Origin: Streptomyces sp. SCSIO 30461
GTDB lineage: Bacteria > Actinomycetota > Actinomycetes > Streptomycetales > Streptomycetaceae
Assembly: GCF_037023745.1 (NCBI RefSeq)
Contig: NZ_CP146101.1
Coordinates: 930,001-994,000 of the forward strand
DNA: 64,000 bases
Direction of reading: 5' to 3'
Shown one piece after another: positions 51,627 to 60,312 of this stretch. A model generated the notes under the pieces. The model was given only the letters and a program-made list of their open reading frames with translations. It searched no databases and was not told the DNA's origin. The translations under genes and the position numbers were made by a program. Numbering within the stretch: position 1 is the first letter of the stretch; every line of letters starts with the position of its first letter.

Positions 51627-51813
51627 CCGCGGCTCTCGCTATCCTCGCGCTGCTCGTCCGTCACGTCGACAAGCGTATGTTGTACCGGCGGTAACTTGTT
51701 CGGTCCGCCCTCTACCGCCGGGTATGCGGAGGCTCTACTCTCCCCACCATGCCAGTGATTGCTGGCGGGTTCGGTGGGCGTCTGTGGGACGACGGGACGG
51801 GAGGGGCGGCGGC

Positions 51814-53475
51814 ATGGGCGAACAGCGGCACGAGCGCGTCCGGGGTGAGCAGCGGCACGAGCACGTACGTGTGGCGGTGATCGGATCCGGATTCGGCGGC
51901 CTCGGCGCGGCGGTCCGGCTGCGCCGGGAGGGGATCACCGACTTCGTGGTCCTGGAACGAGCCGGCTCGGTCGGCGGCACCTGGCGGGACAACAGCTATC
52001 CCGGCTGCGCCTGCGACGTGCCCTCCCACCTGTACTCGTTCTCGTTCGCCCCCAATCCCGACTGGCCGCGCACCTTCTCAGGCCAGGAGCACATCCGCGC
52101 GTACCTGGAGCATGTCACCGACACCTTCCGGCTCCGCCCGCACATCCGGTTCCGCCACGAGGTGACGACGATGCGCTGGGACGGCGACGCCCTGCGCTGG
52201 GAGATCGAGACCAATGCGGGCACGCTGACGGCCGATGTGGTGGTATCGGCCACCGGGCCGCTGTCCGACCCCAAGACGCCCGAGATCCCGGGGCTCGCGG
52301 GGTTTCCCGGCAGGGTCTTCCACTCCGCCCGCTGGGACCACGACTACGACCTGCGTGGAAAGCGCGTCGCGATGGTCGGCACCGGGGCGTCCGCGATCCA
52401 GATCGTCCCGGCGATCCAGCCGCAGGTCGGCCGGCTCACCCTGTTCCAGCGCACCCCGCCGTGGGTGATGCGCCGGATGGACCGGCGGATCACCGCGGTG
52501 GAGCAACTGCTGCACCGCCGGTTGCCGGTCACTCGGGCGGTACGCCGCGGACTGCTGTGGGGCATCAGGGAGTTGCAGGTCAGTGCTTTCACCAAGCGGC
52601 CCGACCAGCTCGGTCTGATCGAGTCGCTCGCCAAGGCCAATATGGCGGCGGCCATCAAGGACCCTGAGCTGCGGGCCAAGCTGACCCCCTCCTACCGGAT
52701 CGGCTGCAAGCGGATCCTGCTGTCCAGTGACTACTATCCGGCGCTCGTCCGACCCAATGTGGACGTCGTCGCCTCGGGGCTGGCCGAGGTGCGCGGCAGT
52801 ACCGTCGTCGCAGCCGACGGTACGGAGGCCGAGGTCGACGCGATCATCTTCGGCACCGGATTCCATGTCACCGACATGCCGATCGCCGAACGGGTCGTGG
52901 GCGCCGATGGCATCACCCTCGCCGACTCGTGGAAGAGCGGAATGGAGTCGCTGCGCGGCGCGACCGCTGCGGGCTTCCCCAACTGGATGACGATCATCGG
53001 TCCCAACACCGGACTCGGCAACAGCTCGATGATCCTGATGATCGAGTCCCAGCTGAACTACATGGCCGACTACCTGCGCCAGTTGAACGTACTCGGCGGC
53101 CGGGTGGCCCTCGCCGCCCGCCCGTCCGCCGTCGGCGCCTGGAACCGTCGGGTGCAGACGCGTATGCGGCGCACCGTCTGGAACACCGGCGGCTGCACCA
53201 GCTGGTACCTCGATGCGAGCGGCCGCAACACCACCGTCTGGCCGGGCACGACAGGGGAGTTCCGGCGCGAGACCAAGGAGGTGGACCTCGCCGAGTACGA
53301 GGTGATCCGCCCGCCCCGTACGCCTCACGAGCCCGCCGGAACGGCCGCCGCGACGCTCGCAGGCACCACCGCCGCGACGGCCGCCGCGACCGAGGCCGCC
53401 CCCGCCGCGGCCACCGATGACCCGACCACCGATGACCCGACCACCGATGACCAGACCGCCGAGGAGACGCAGTGA
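51814..53475 (+). CDS. Baeyer-Villiger-type flavin monooxygenase
   Basis: A 553-residue FAD/NADPH monooxygenase. VAVIGSGFGGLGAAVRLRREGI binds FAD. FPGRVFHSARWD (F164 onward) matches the Baeyer-Villiger fingerprint FxGxxxHxxxW. KRVAMVGTGASAIQIVPAI binds NADPH, and IIFGTGFH follows. The C-terminal 60 residues are low-complexity Ala/Thr then DDPTT repeats. ATG at 51814 with GGGAGGGG upstream. It probably inserts oxygen into a ketone to form an ester; the next gene is a hydrolase and the third an SDR, a coherent three-step route. Confidence 0.9.
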   Translation: MGEQRHERVRGEQRHEHVRVAVIGSGFGGLGAAVRLRREGITDFVVLERAGSVGGTWRDNSYPGCACDVPSHLYSFSFAPNPDWPRTFSGQEHIRAYLEHVTDTFRLRPHIRFRHEVTTMRWDGDALRWEIETNAGTLTADVVVSATGPLSDPKTPEIPGLAGFPGRVFHSARWDHDYDLRGKRVAMVGTGASAIQIVPAIQPQVGRLTLFQRTPPWVMRRMDRRITAVEQLLHRRLPVTRAVRRGLLWGIRELQVSAFTKRPDQLGLIESLAKANMAAAIKDPELRAKLTPSYRIGCKRILLSSDYYPALVRPNVDVVASGLAEVRGSTVVAADGTEAEVDAIIFGTGFHVTDMPIAERVVGADGITLADSWKSGMESLRGATAAGFPNWMTIIGPNTGLGNSSMILMIESQLNYMADYLRQLNVLGGRVALAARPSAVGAWNRRVQTRMRRTVWNTGGCTSWYLDASGRNTTVWPGTTGEFRRETKEVDLAEYEVIRPPRTPHEPAGTAAATLAGTTAATAAATEAAPAAATDDPTTDDPTTDDQTAEETQ

Positions 53476-54425
53476 GTCGTCTGATGAAGCGCACGGGCCC
53501 GGCCGCGGCCCCGCCCGTCGCCGTCCGTGAGCTGACCGCCGTCTCCGCCGACGGCTCGCGCATCCATGTGGAGCTCCACGGGCCCGAGGACGCACCCGCC
53601 GTCGTCCTCGCCCACGGCTGGACCTGCTCCACCCACTTCTGGGCGGCTCAGATACGGGACCTCGCCGGCGATCACCGCGTGATCGCCTACGACCAGCGCG
53701 GCCATGGCCGAAGCCCCGCCGTCGCACGCGACGGCCACAGCACCGAGGCTCTCGCGGACGACCTGGAGGCGGTGCTCGCCACCGCGCTCGCACCGGGCAC
53801 CAAGGCGGTGCTCGCCGGGCACTCCATGGGCGGGATGGCGATCATGGCGGCGGCCGGGCGGCCCAAGTTCGCCGAGCACGCGGCTGCGGCCCTGCTGTGC
53901 AGCACCGGCAGCTCACGGCTGGTGGACGAGGCGCTGGTGGTCCCCATGCGCCCCGGCCGGATACGCACCCGGCTGACCACCTCGATCCTCGGCTCGTCCG
54001 CGCCGCTGGGCCCCGTCACCCCGCTCTCCAAGCGGGTCCTGCGGTACGCGACCATGGGCCCCGCCACCGCTCCCGAGCGGGTCGCCGAGTGCGCCCGCAT
54101 CGTGCACGCCTGCCCGCGAGGGACCCGGGTGGGCTGGGCGGTGGGGGTGTTGGAGGAACTCGACCTCGACGCGAGCGTCGGGCAGCTGAGCGTGCCGACC
54201 GCCGTGCTCGTCGGCACCGCCGACCGGCTCACGCCCGTCGTCCACACCCGCGCGATCGCCGAAGCCCTGCCGCGGTGCGTGGACGTGACCGAACTCCCGG
54301 GTATGGGCCATATGACGCCCGTGGAGGCGCCGGAAGCGGTGAACGGCCTGATCAGGTCACTCGCGGACGTGTACCTGGACGGGCGCTCGGACATATCCCC
54401 GAAGGCAGAGGAGCAGGCGGTATGA
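53472..54425 (+). CDS. Alpha/beta-fold hydrolase
   Basis: A 317-residue hydrolase. Oxyanion region VVLAHGWTCSTHFW, a nucleophile elbow VLAGHSMGGMAIMAA (Ser), the acid in VLVGTADRLTPVVHTRAIA (Asp) and the base in LPGMGHMTPVEAPEAV (His). A short basic N-terminus (RLMKRTGPAAAPP) may associate with a membrane. GTG start overlaps the monooxygenase stop by 4 bp. In context it would hydrolyse the ester made by the monooxygenase. Confidence 0.9.
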   Translation: MSRLMKRTGPAAAPPVAVRELTAVSADGSRIHVELHGPEDAPAVVLAHGWTCSTHFWAAQIRDLAGDHRVIAYDQRGHGRSPAVARDGHSTEALADDLEAVLATALAPGTKAVLAGHSMGGMAIMAAAGRPKFAEHAAAALLCSTGSSRLVDEALVVPMRPGRIRTRLTTSILGSSAPLGPVTPLSKRVLRYATMGPATAPERVAECARIVHACPRGTRVGWAVGVLEELDLDASVGQLSVPTAVLVGTADRLTPVVHTRAIAEALPRCVDVTELPGMGHMTPVEAPEAVNGLIRSLADVYLDGRSDISPKAEEQAV

Positions 54426-55303
54426 GCAGGGTCGCTCTCGAAGGTCAGGTCGCCGTCGTCACCGGAGCGGCGCGCGGAGTCGGCGAGATGCTCGCCCGCA
54501 AGCTGTCGGCGCGCGGCGCCAGGGTCGCACTCGTCGGCCTGGAACCGGACGCCCTCAAGGATGTCGCGGCCCGGCTGCACACCGACGCCGACTACTGGCA
54601 CGCCGACGTCACCGACGAGGCGGCCATGGCCCGAGTCGCCCGGGAGGTCAAAGAGCGGTTCGGGAAGGTCGACATCGTCGTCGCCAACGCGGGTGTGGCG
54701 TCGGGCGGGCCGTTCGCCGAGTCCGACCCCGCCGCATGGCGCCGGGTCATCGAGGTCAATCTGATCGGCAGCGCGGTCACCTGCCGCGCCTTCCTGCCGG
54801 TGCTGCTGGAGAGCCGCGGTTACTTTCTCCAGATCGCCTCCCTCGCCGCCATCACTCCGGCGCCGATGATGACGGCGTACTGCGCGTCCAAGGCGGGGGT
54901 CGAGGCGTTCGCGCACAGCCTGCGGGGGGAGGTCGGCTACCGGGGCGTCGGGATCGGGGTCGCGTATCTCTCCTGGACCGACACGGACATGGTGCGCGGG
55001 ACCGACCAGGAGGAGGTGATGCGGGAGTTGAGGCAGCGACTGCCCTGGCCGTCGAACCGCACCTATCCGCTCGGTCCGGCCGTGGACCGGCTGGTCGCGG
55101 GTATCGAGCGCCGCTCGGCGCATGTGTACGGGCAGTGGTGGCTGCGGGGCATGCAGTCCGTACGCGGCCATCTGCCGGGTCTGGTCGCGGTCGCCGGACA
55201 GCGGGACATGAAGCGCTTCGCGCCACGGCTCGCAGGGGTGGGCAAGGGCCTCGTGGGCGCGGGCGGTGCCGCTGACGAGCAGGAACGCACACAGCGTGAC
55301 TGA
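54422..55303 (+). CDS. Short-chain dehydrogenase/reductase
   Basis: A 293-residue classical SDR. QVAVVTGAARGVGEMLARKLSARGARVAL (cofactor glycine motif), ADVTD, IVVANAGVASGGPF, IEVNLIGSAV, and the active site LQIASLAA...TAYCASKAGVEAFAHSL (Ser, Tyr, Lys). The C-terminal 40 residues (RGHLPGLVAVAGQRDMKRFAPRLAGVG) are longer than the basic fold. ATG overlaps the hydrolase stop (ATGA). Probably oxidises the alcohol precursor to the ketone used by the monooxygenase. Confidence 0.9.
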   Translation: MSRVALEGQVAVVTGAARGVGEMLARKLSARGARVALVGLEPDALKDVAARLHTDADYWHADVTDEAAMARVAREVKERFGKVDIVVANAGVASGGPFAESDPAAWRRVIEVNLIGSAVTCRAFLPVLLESRGYFLQIASLAAITPAPMMTAYCASKAGVEAFAHSLRGEVGYRGVGIGVAYLSWTDTDMVRGTDQEEVMRELRQRLPWPSNRTYPLGPAVDRLVAGIERRSAHVYGQWWLRGMQSVRGHLPGLVAVAGQRDMKRFAPRLAGVGKGLVGAGGAADEQERTQRD

Positions 55304-55430
55304 TCGAAATGCGTAGAGTGTCCGTGCGTGCCAGGCTGGTCGAGGCCGGGGCGCCCCCGCAAGGGCTCCCTCGGCCGGGCGGTTCCTCAGGAGCCCCCTC
55401 ACCCCTCAGACCCTTCTAGGAGTGAACCAG

Positions 55431-55697
55431 ATGGGTATTCAGGACCAGTTCAAGGACAAGGCGGCGAAGCTCGCCGACCAGGGCAAGCAGAAGCCGGGCA
55501 GCAAGGGCAGGCCCTCGGAGCCGCAGCGGCCCCAGTCGCCGCAGCGCCACGAGCAGCGCTCCCCGCAGCAGCAGGCCCGGTCGAAGCAGATGCCCCGCGA
55601 GACGGGCGGCCAGGGCCGTCGCCCGGAGCACGAGGCGCACGAGGCGCACGAGGCGCACGAGGCGCGGCACCGCATCCCCCGGGACCACGACGCCTGA
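55431..55697 (+). CDS. Small hydrophilic Gln/His/Arg-rich protein
   Basis: An 88-residue protein, MGIQDQFKDKAAKLADQGKQ then Pro/Gln/Arg-rich sequence and a run EAHEAHEAHEA encoded by four 9-bp repeats (GAGGCGCAC). The ATG at 55431 with AGGAG 8 bases upstream is a strong start. The first 20 residues resemble CsbD-like small stress proteins only in general character. Function unknown; intrinsically disordered by composition. Confidence 0.65.
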   Translation: MGIQDQFKDKAAKLADQGKQKPGSKGRPSEPQRPQSPQRHEQRSPQQQARSKQMPRETGGQGRRPEHEAHEAHEAHEARHRIPRDHDA

Positions 55698-55749
55698 CAC
55701 CGGGCGCGTGTACCGCGGTTCGCGGTGAGGTAGTTCGAGGCTGACGCGA

Positions 55750-55778
55750 AGGGCGCACCCAGTGCACGGGGTGCGCCC
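55750..55778 (+). terminator. Hairpin terminator after the small protein gene
   Basis: AGGGCGCACCC (55750-55760) pairs perfectly with GGGTGCGCCCT (55768-55778), 7-base loop, then CTTGG. Confidence 0.75.
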
Positions 55779-55954
55779 TCTTGGCGTTCTCGCGGGTTGC
55801 CGCGCCCGGACCGCCGCTGAACCGGCCTCCGGCGACCGGTTCCCCTGAGGCCACGAGGGGACCGACCTGGCCCGGGGCGTGCTCGTGCCTTCATGCCGGG
55901 GCACGCCGGGGCGCGCCGAGGGACGGCGGAGAGCCCGGCGGCGGCGGTCGGCGG

Positions 55955-58900
55955 TCAGCCGCGCGGCGGTAGCTTCGGGCGCCGCAGGTCCGGCAGGTCG
56001 TCGTAGCGGGGAGGGGTCGCCGCCGGGTGTTCGTTGAGGCGGTCGATGGCTACCCGGACCGCTGTGTCCAGGTCGGTGCGCCGGCCCTCGGCCCAGTCGA
56101 GCGGGGGGCGTTCGGCGAAGATGTCCGGTTCGACGCCGTGGTTCTCGACGCCCCAGCCGTATGCGTCGAACCAGGCCGCGTTCATCGGGACCGTGATCAC
56201 CGTGCCGTCCCCGAGGCGGTGGCGGCCGGTCATGCCCACGACGCCGCCCCAGGTGCGCTGGCCCACCACGGGGCCAAGACCCAGCAGTTTGAAGGCGGCG
56301 GTGATCATGTCGCCGTCGGACGACGTGGCCTCGTCGGCGAGGGCCACGACCGGGCCGAGCGGGGCGGTCGAGGTGTACGAGACGGGCTGGGCGTTCCGGG
56401 TCAGGTCCCAACCCAGGACGGGTCGGATCAGCTTCTCCACCACCAACTCGCTGATGTGGCCTCCCGCGTTGCCCCGGACGTCCACGATCAGCGCCGGGCG
56501 GGACACCTCCATCCTCACGTCGCGGTTGAACTGGGCCCAGCCCGAGCCACCCATGTCGGGGATGTGCAGATAGCCGCACAGGCCGCCGCTCACCTCGCGG
56601 ACCACCGCGCGGCGTTTGGCCACCCAGTCCTGATAGCGCAGCGGGCGATCGTCCACCAGGGGCACGATCGCGACCCGGCGCGGAATACCCTCGCCGCCGG
56701 GGGGCTGGAAGGTCAGCTCCACCGTGGTGCCGCCCGCAGCAGCCAGCAGCGGGAAGGGCCCGGTCACCGGATCCACCGGGCGACCGTCGACGTGGGTGAG
56801 CACGGATCCCTCGCGGATGCCCGTACCGGCCAGCGGGGAGCGGGCCTTGGAGTCGGACGAGTCGCCGGGCAGGATCCGGCCGACCGCCCAACCTTCCTCC
56901 CGTCGTACGAGGTTGGCGCCGAGCAGGCCCATCGCGCGCTGGTAGTGCTGCGGCCCCTCGTTGCGGCGGGCGGCAGTCACGTACGCGTGCGAGGTGCCCA
57001 GTTCGCCCAGGACCTCACGCATCAGGTCGGCGAACTCGTCGGGTGACGAGACCCGTTCGACCAGCGGACGGTACTGGTCGAGGACTCCGGCCCAGTCGAT
57101 CCCGCACATCGCCGGGTCCCAGAAGTACGCCCGGATCAGCCGCCCGGCCTCCTCGTACGCGCCACACCACTCGGCGGTCGGGTCCACGTCGTGCAGGATG
57201 CGCCGCAAGTCGATGTAGACGGTCGAGTCCCCGTCGCCCGGCTCGGTGGCGGGCGCGGCGCGTAGATCGCCGTCGTCCATCACCACCAGCCGGGTCCCGT
57301 CGCCGCTGACCGCGAACCCGTCCAGATGCGCGACCAGTTCGGTCCGGCGGGCCTTCGGGATGTCGAAGTACTCGAGTGTCGGACGGGTCGACGGGTCGGC
57401 CGGATTGGCGAACGTCTCACCCAGTGCCCCGGAGATCGGCCAGCGCAGCCAGACCAGACCGCCACCGCTGACCGGACACAGTGCCGAGTACTTGGACGCC
57501 GACACCGGGAACGGGGTCACCCGGCTTTCCAGGCCCTCCACCTCCACGATCGCCGCGCCCTCGCCGGTGTCGGTGTCGTCAGGGTCCAGGCCGCCCGCGG
57601 CGGGGCGGCCGTCCGGCAGCAGGGCGAACGGTGATGGGGTCGCCGACGAGAGTGGGACCAGATACGGGCGGCAGCCCAGCGGGAAGGACAGGTCGCCGGT
57701 GTGCACGTCGTACACCGGGTCGAAGCCGCGCCAGGAGAGGAAGGCCAGATAGCGGCCGTCCCGGGTGAAGACCGGATTCTCGTCCTCGAAGCGGCCGTTG
57801 GTGACGTCCACGATCGCGCGGGGGCTGCCGCCGTCCGTCCGAGCCATCTTGATCTGGCGCAGGGTCCGGCCGATGCCGGGGTGCGACCAGGTCAGCCAGT
57901 TGCCGTGGGGGGAGAAGGCGAGGTCCCGGACCGGGCCGTTGCCGGAGCGGACGACTTCGGTGAGCCGGGTGTCGCCGTTCCCGGTGCCGGTGTCGCCGTT
58001 CCCGGCGTCGCTGCCGGCACCGGCGCCCTCGGACCCGTCGCCACCCCCGTCGCCTTCGCCGCCGCCGGTGGTGCCCGCGTCCGCCCGCCCGGCACTCGCG
58101 CCGGAGGCATCCGTGTCCCCCGTCACATCGAGCAGCAGCAGCCGGCCGTCATGCGAGGCGATCGCCAGCCGCTCACCGGCCGGATCCGACTTCATCTCCA
58201 GCACCCGGCCGACCTTGCCCGAGGCCAGCCGCCGAGGAGGACGGTCCCCACTCGCTCGCGGCAGGTCCGCGATCTCGATCGCGTCCTCACCCTCCGCGTC
58301 GGTCACGTACGCGATCTGTGCGCCGTTGCCCAGCATCTCCGGCAGACGCACCCGTACTCCCGGAGTGTCCGTGATGGTCCGCGCCGGTCCGTCGCGGTGG
58401 GTCAGCCAGTACAGGCTGCCGCGCACCGAGACCGCGCTGGCCCGGCCGGTGGTGTCCACCGCGACCGCCGAGACATGACTCGCTGCCGGGACCTGGTACG
58501 GCCGGCGCCCGGCTCGCGGCCCGCCGAGGCGCACCTCGAGCCTGCGGGGTTCGGTGCCTGCGGCCAGGTCCTCGACGATCCAGAGCTCGCCCGCGCACTG
58601 GTACACGATGCGCTGCCCGTCGCTCGACGCGTGCCGGGCGTAGAAGGCGTCATGGTCGGTGTGGCGGCGCAGGTCCGTGCCGTCGGGGAGGCAGGAGTAG
58701 ACGTTGCCGACGCCCTCGTGGTCGGAGAGGAAGGCGATCCGGCCGGCCACGAACATGCAGGAGTCCAGATGGCCGCCGATGTCCGGCAGCAGCCGCTCGC
58801 CGTGCAGATACAGCCGCCCCATCGCCCCGCCGCGGTAGCGCTTCCACGAGGCGGGCTCGTGCGGGGGCTTCCCGGTGAGCAGCAGGGTGCGGTGGGATTC

Positions 58901-59350
58901 GTCCACGTCGGCGACCGCGATGTCGGAGACCGGCCCCCAGGGCAGCCGCTTTCCGGGGTCGCCGTCCGTGGGGACCTTGTAGGCCCAGGAGAAGTACGAG
59001 AACGGCTGGCCGTGCGAGGAGACCGCGAGGATGTTTCCGTCGGGGTCCCAGCCGCACACCCGTGTGTCGGTGGAGCCCCAGTAGGTCAGCCGCTGTCCCG
59101 GCCCGCCGTCCACCGGCACCAGGTGGATCTCGGGGTCGAGGCTGCGCCAGGTCGTGTACGCGATCCGGCTGCCGTCCGCCGAGAAACGCGGGTGGCCGAC
59201 CCTGGTCCGGTCCACCGTGAGCCGCCATGCGCGATCCGGGCGTACGCCCTCCGGGGTCAGGGGGGCGATCCATAGGTCGTCCTCGGCCGCGAAGCACAGC
59301 AAGTCGGCGTGCAGATGCGGGTAACGGAGGTACGCGAGGTCTTCGCTCAC
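55955..59350 (-). CDS. Tricorn protease homolog (S41 peptidase with beta-propellers and PDZ)
   Basis: A 1131-residue cytoplasmic-type peptidase. The N-terminal two-thirds are beta-propeller repeats (YLRYPHLHADLLCFAAEDDLWIAPL; SADGSRIAYTTWRS; FTRDGRYLAFLSWRGFDP). A Gly/Asp-rich insert of about 50 residues sits between the propellers. Then the core C1 domain, PDZ (ILPGDSSDSKARSPLAGTGIREGSVLTHVDGRPVDP) and C2 domain. Active-site candidates: His in LGELGTSHAYVTAA and Ser in ALADEATSSDGDMITAAFK. GTG at 59350 (SEDLAYLRYPH) fits homologs. Tricorn trims peptides released by the proteasome. Confidence 0.92.
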   Translation of the reverse strand: MSEDLAYLRYPHLHADLLCFAAEDDLWIAPLTPEGVRPDRAWRLTVDRTRVGHPRFSADGSRIAYTTWRSLDPEIHLVPVDGGPGQRLTYWGSTDTRVCGWDPDGNILAVSSHGQPFSYFSWAYKVPTDGDPGKRLPWGPVSDIAVADVDESHRTLLLTGKPPHEPASWKRYRGGAMGRLYLHGERLLPDIGGHLDSCMFVAGRIAFLSDHEGVGNVYSCLPDGTDLRRHTDHDAFYARHASSDGQRIVYQCAGELWIVEDLAAGTEPRRLEVRLGGPRAGRRPYQVPAASHVSAVAVDTTGRASAVSVRGSLYWLTHRDGPARTITDTPGVRVRLPEMLGNGAQIAYVTDAEGEDAIEIADLPRASGDRPPRRLASGKVGRVLEMKSDPAGERLAIASHDGRLLLLDVTGDTDASGASAGRADAGTTGGGEGDGGGDGSEGAGAGSDAGNGDTGTGNGDTRLTEVVRSGNGPVRDLAFSPHGNWLTWSHPGIGRTLRQIKMARTDGGSPRAIVDVTNGRFEDENPVFTRDGRYLAFLSWRGFDPVYDVHTGDLSFPLGCRPYLVPLSSATPSPFALLPDGRPAAGGLDPDDTDTGEGAAIVEVEGLESRVTPFPVSASKYSALCPVSGGGLVWLRWPISGALGETFANPADPSTRPTLEYFDIPKARRTELVAHLDGFAVSGDGTRLVVMDDGDLRAAPATEPGDGDSTVYIDLRRILHDVDPTAEWCGAYEEAGRLIRAYFWDPAMCGIDWAGVLDQYRPLVERVSSPDEFADLMREVLGELGTSHAYVTAARRNEGPQHYQRAMGLLGANLVRREEGWAVGRILPGDSSDSKARSPLAGTGIREGSVLTHVDGRPVDPVTGPFPLLAAAGGTTVELTFQPPGGEGIPRRVAIVPLVDDRPLRYQDWVAKRRAVVREVSGGLCGYLHIPDMGGSGWAQFNRDVRMEVSRPALIVDVRGNAGGHISELVVEKLIRPVLGWDLTRNAQPVSYTSTAPLGPVVALADEATSSDGDMITAAFKLLGLGPVVGQRTWGGVVGMTGRHRLGDGTVITVPMNAAWFDAYGWGVENHGVEPDIFAERPPLDWAEGRRTDLDTAVRVAIDRLNEHPAATPPRYDDLPDLRRPKLPPRG

Positions 59351-59516
59351 CCCCCAATGCTTTCCGGGTGTACGGGGCCCGGCAACTCGTGGGAGGGGGC
59401 GTGTTACGGCAATCCCCGAGAGCATGGATGCGTGGCCGGTCTCTGGGCTGGGGCGCGGCCGGGGTGTGGTCGGAGCCTCGGCGGGGCCGTGGCATGTGGT
59501 GTGGTCGAGGACACGT

Positions 59517-59577
59517 ACGAAACGGTTTCGTTTCGCTCAGGGCCGGGATATCTTCGTACTGTACGAAACGGTTTCGT
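59517..59577 (+). promoter_or_regulatory. Two identical perfect palindromes (TetR operators)
   Basis: ACGAAACGGTTTCGT occurs at 59517-59531 and again at 59563-59577, centres 46 bp apart. The second ends 13 bp before the TetR start codon. The perfect 7-1-7 symmetry and doubling fit an autoregulated TetR operator pair. Confidence 0.8.
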
Positions 59578-59590
59578 TCGGGAGGTCCGC

Positions 59591-60184
59591 ATGGCAACGG
59601 CACGCACCAGGCTCACGCCGGAGCGCGCGGCTGAGCTGTACAGCGCGGTGCTCGACCTCCTGTGCGAGGTCGGCTACGACGCCCTGACCATGGACGCCGT
59701 GGCCGCCCGTACCCGATCCAGCAAGGCCACCCTCTACCGTCAGTGGGGGAGCAAGCCCGAGCTGGTGGCCATGTCACTGCGCAACAGCAAGCCGGCCGAC
59801 ATCTCCGTGATCGACACCGGCAGTCTGCGCGGGGACTTCCATGCCATGGCCATGCTCTCCGACGACTGCCAGATGGAGCGGGACACCGCGCTGATGCGCG
59901 GCCTCGCGCGGGCGGTCCACGAGAACGACGACCTGCTCCAGGCGATGCGTGAACTGTTCATCGAGCCCGAGATCACCGGGCTCCACGGAATGCTGCAACG
60001 GGCCATCGACCGTGGGGAGATCTCCGCGGACAACCCCGCGCTGAAGTTCCTCCCCCACATGCTCGTCGGTGCCTTCGTCGCCCATCCGCTGATCCAGGAC
60101 GAGCCGATGACTCCGGCTTTCCTGTTCAGCTACCTGGACGCCGTGGTGCTGCCCGCCCTGGGTCTCCCCGCCCAGGACGACTGA
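59591..60184 (+). CDS. TetR family transcriptional regulator
   Basis: A 197-residue repressor. HTH: RAAELYSAVLDLLCEVGYDALTMDAVAARTRSSKATLYRQWGSKPELV. The helical C-terminal domain (LFIEPEITGLHGMLQRAIDRGEI, LPHMLVGAFVAHPL) is of the TetR_C_11/16 kind. The ATG at 59591 has GGGAGGT upstream; the long frame before it covers the operator region and is not coding. It is 128 bp upstream of the MMPL transporter on the same strand, which it probably represses together with itself. Confidence 0.92.
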   Translation: MATARTRLTPERAAELYSAVLDLLCEVGYDALTMDAVAARTRSSKATLYRQWGSKPELVAMSLRNSKPADISVIDTGSLRGDFHAMAMLSDDCQMERDTALMRGLARAVHENDDLLQAMRELFIEPEITGLHGMLQRAIDRGEISADNPALKFLPHMLVGAFVAHPLIQDEPMTPAFLFSYLDAVVLPALGLPAQDD

Positions 60185-60312
60185 TCCACCTGATCCACCG
60201 CATCCGTCTCCACCCACAAAGTCCCACCTGACGCGTCACCGCTCACGTCGTCGGTTGGTCATCTCCGCTTGCCCATCCGCTGTTCCAACGACCTGACCGG
60301 GAGTCCGTACTC

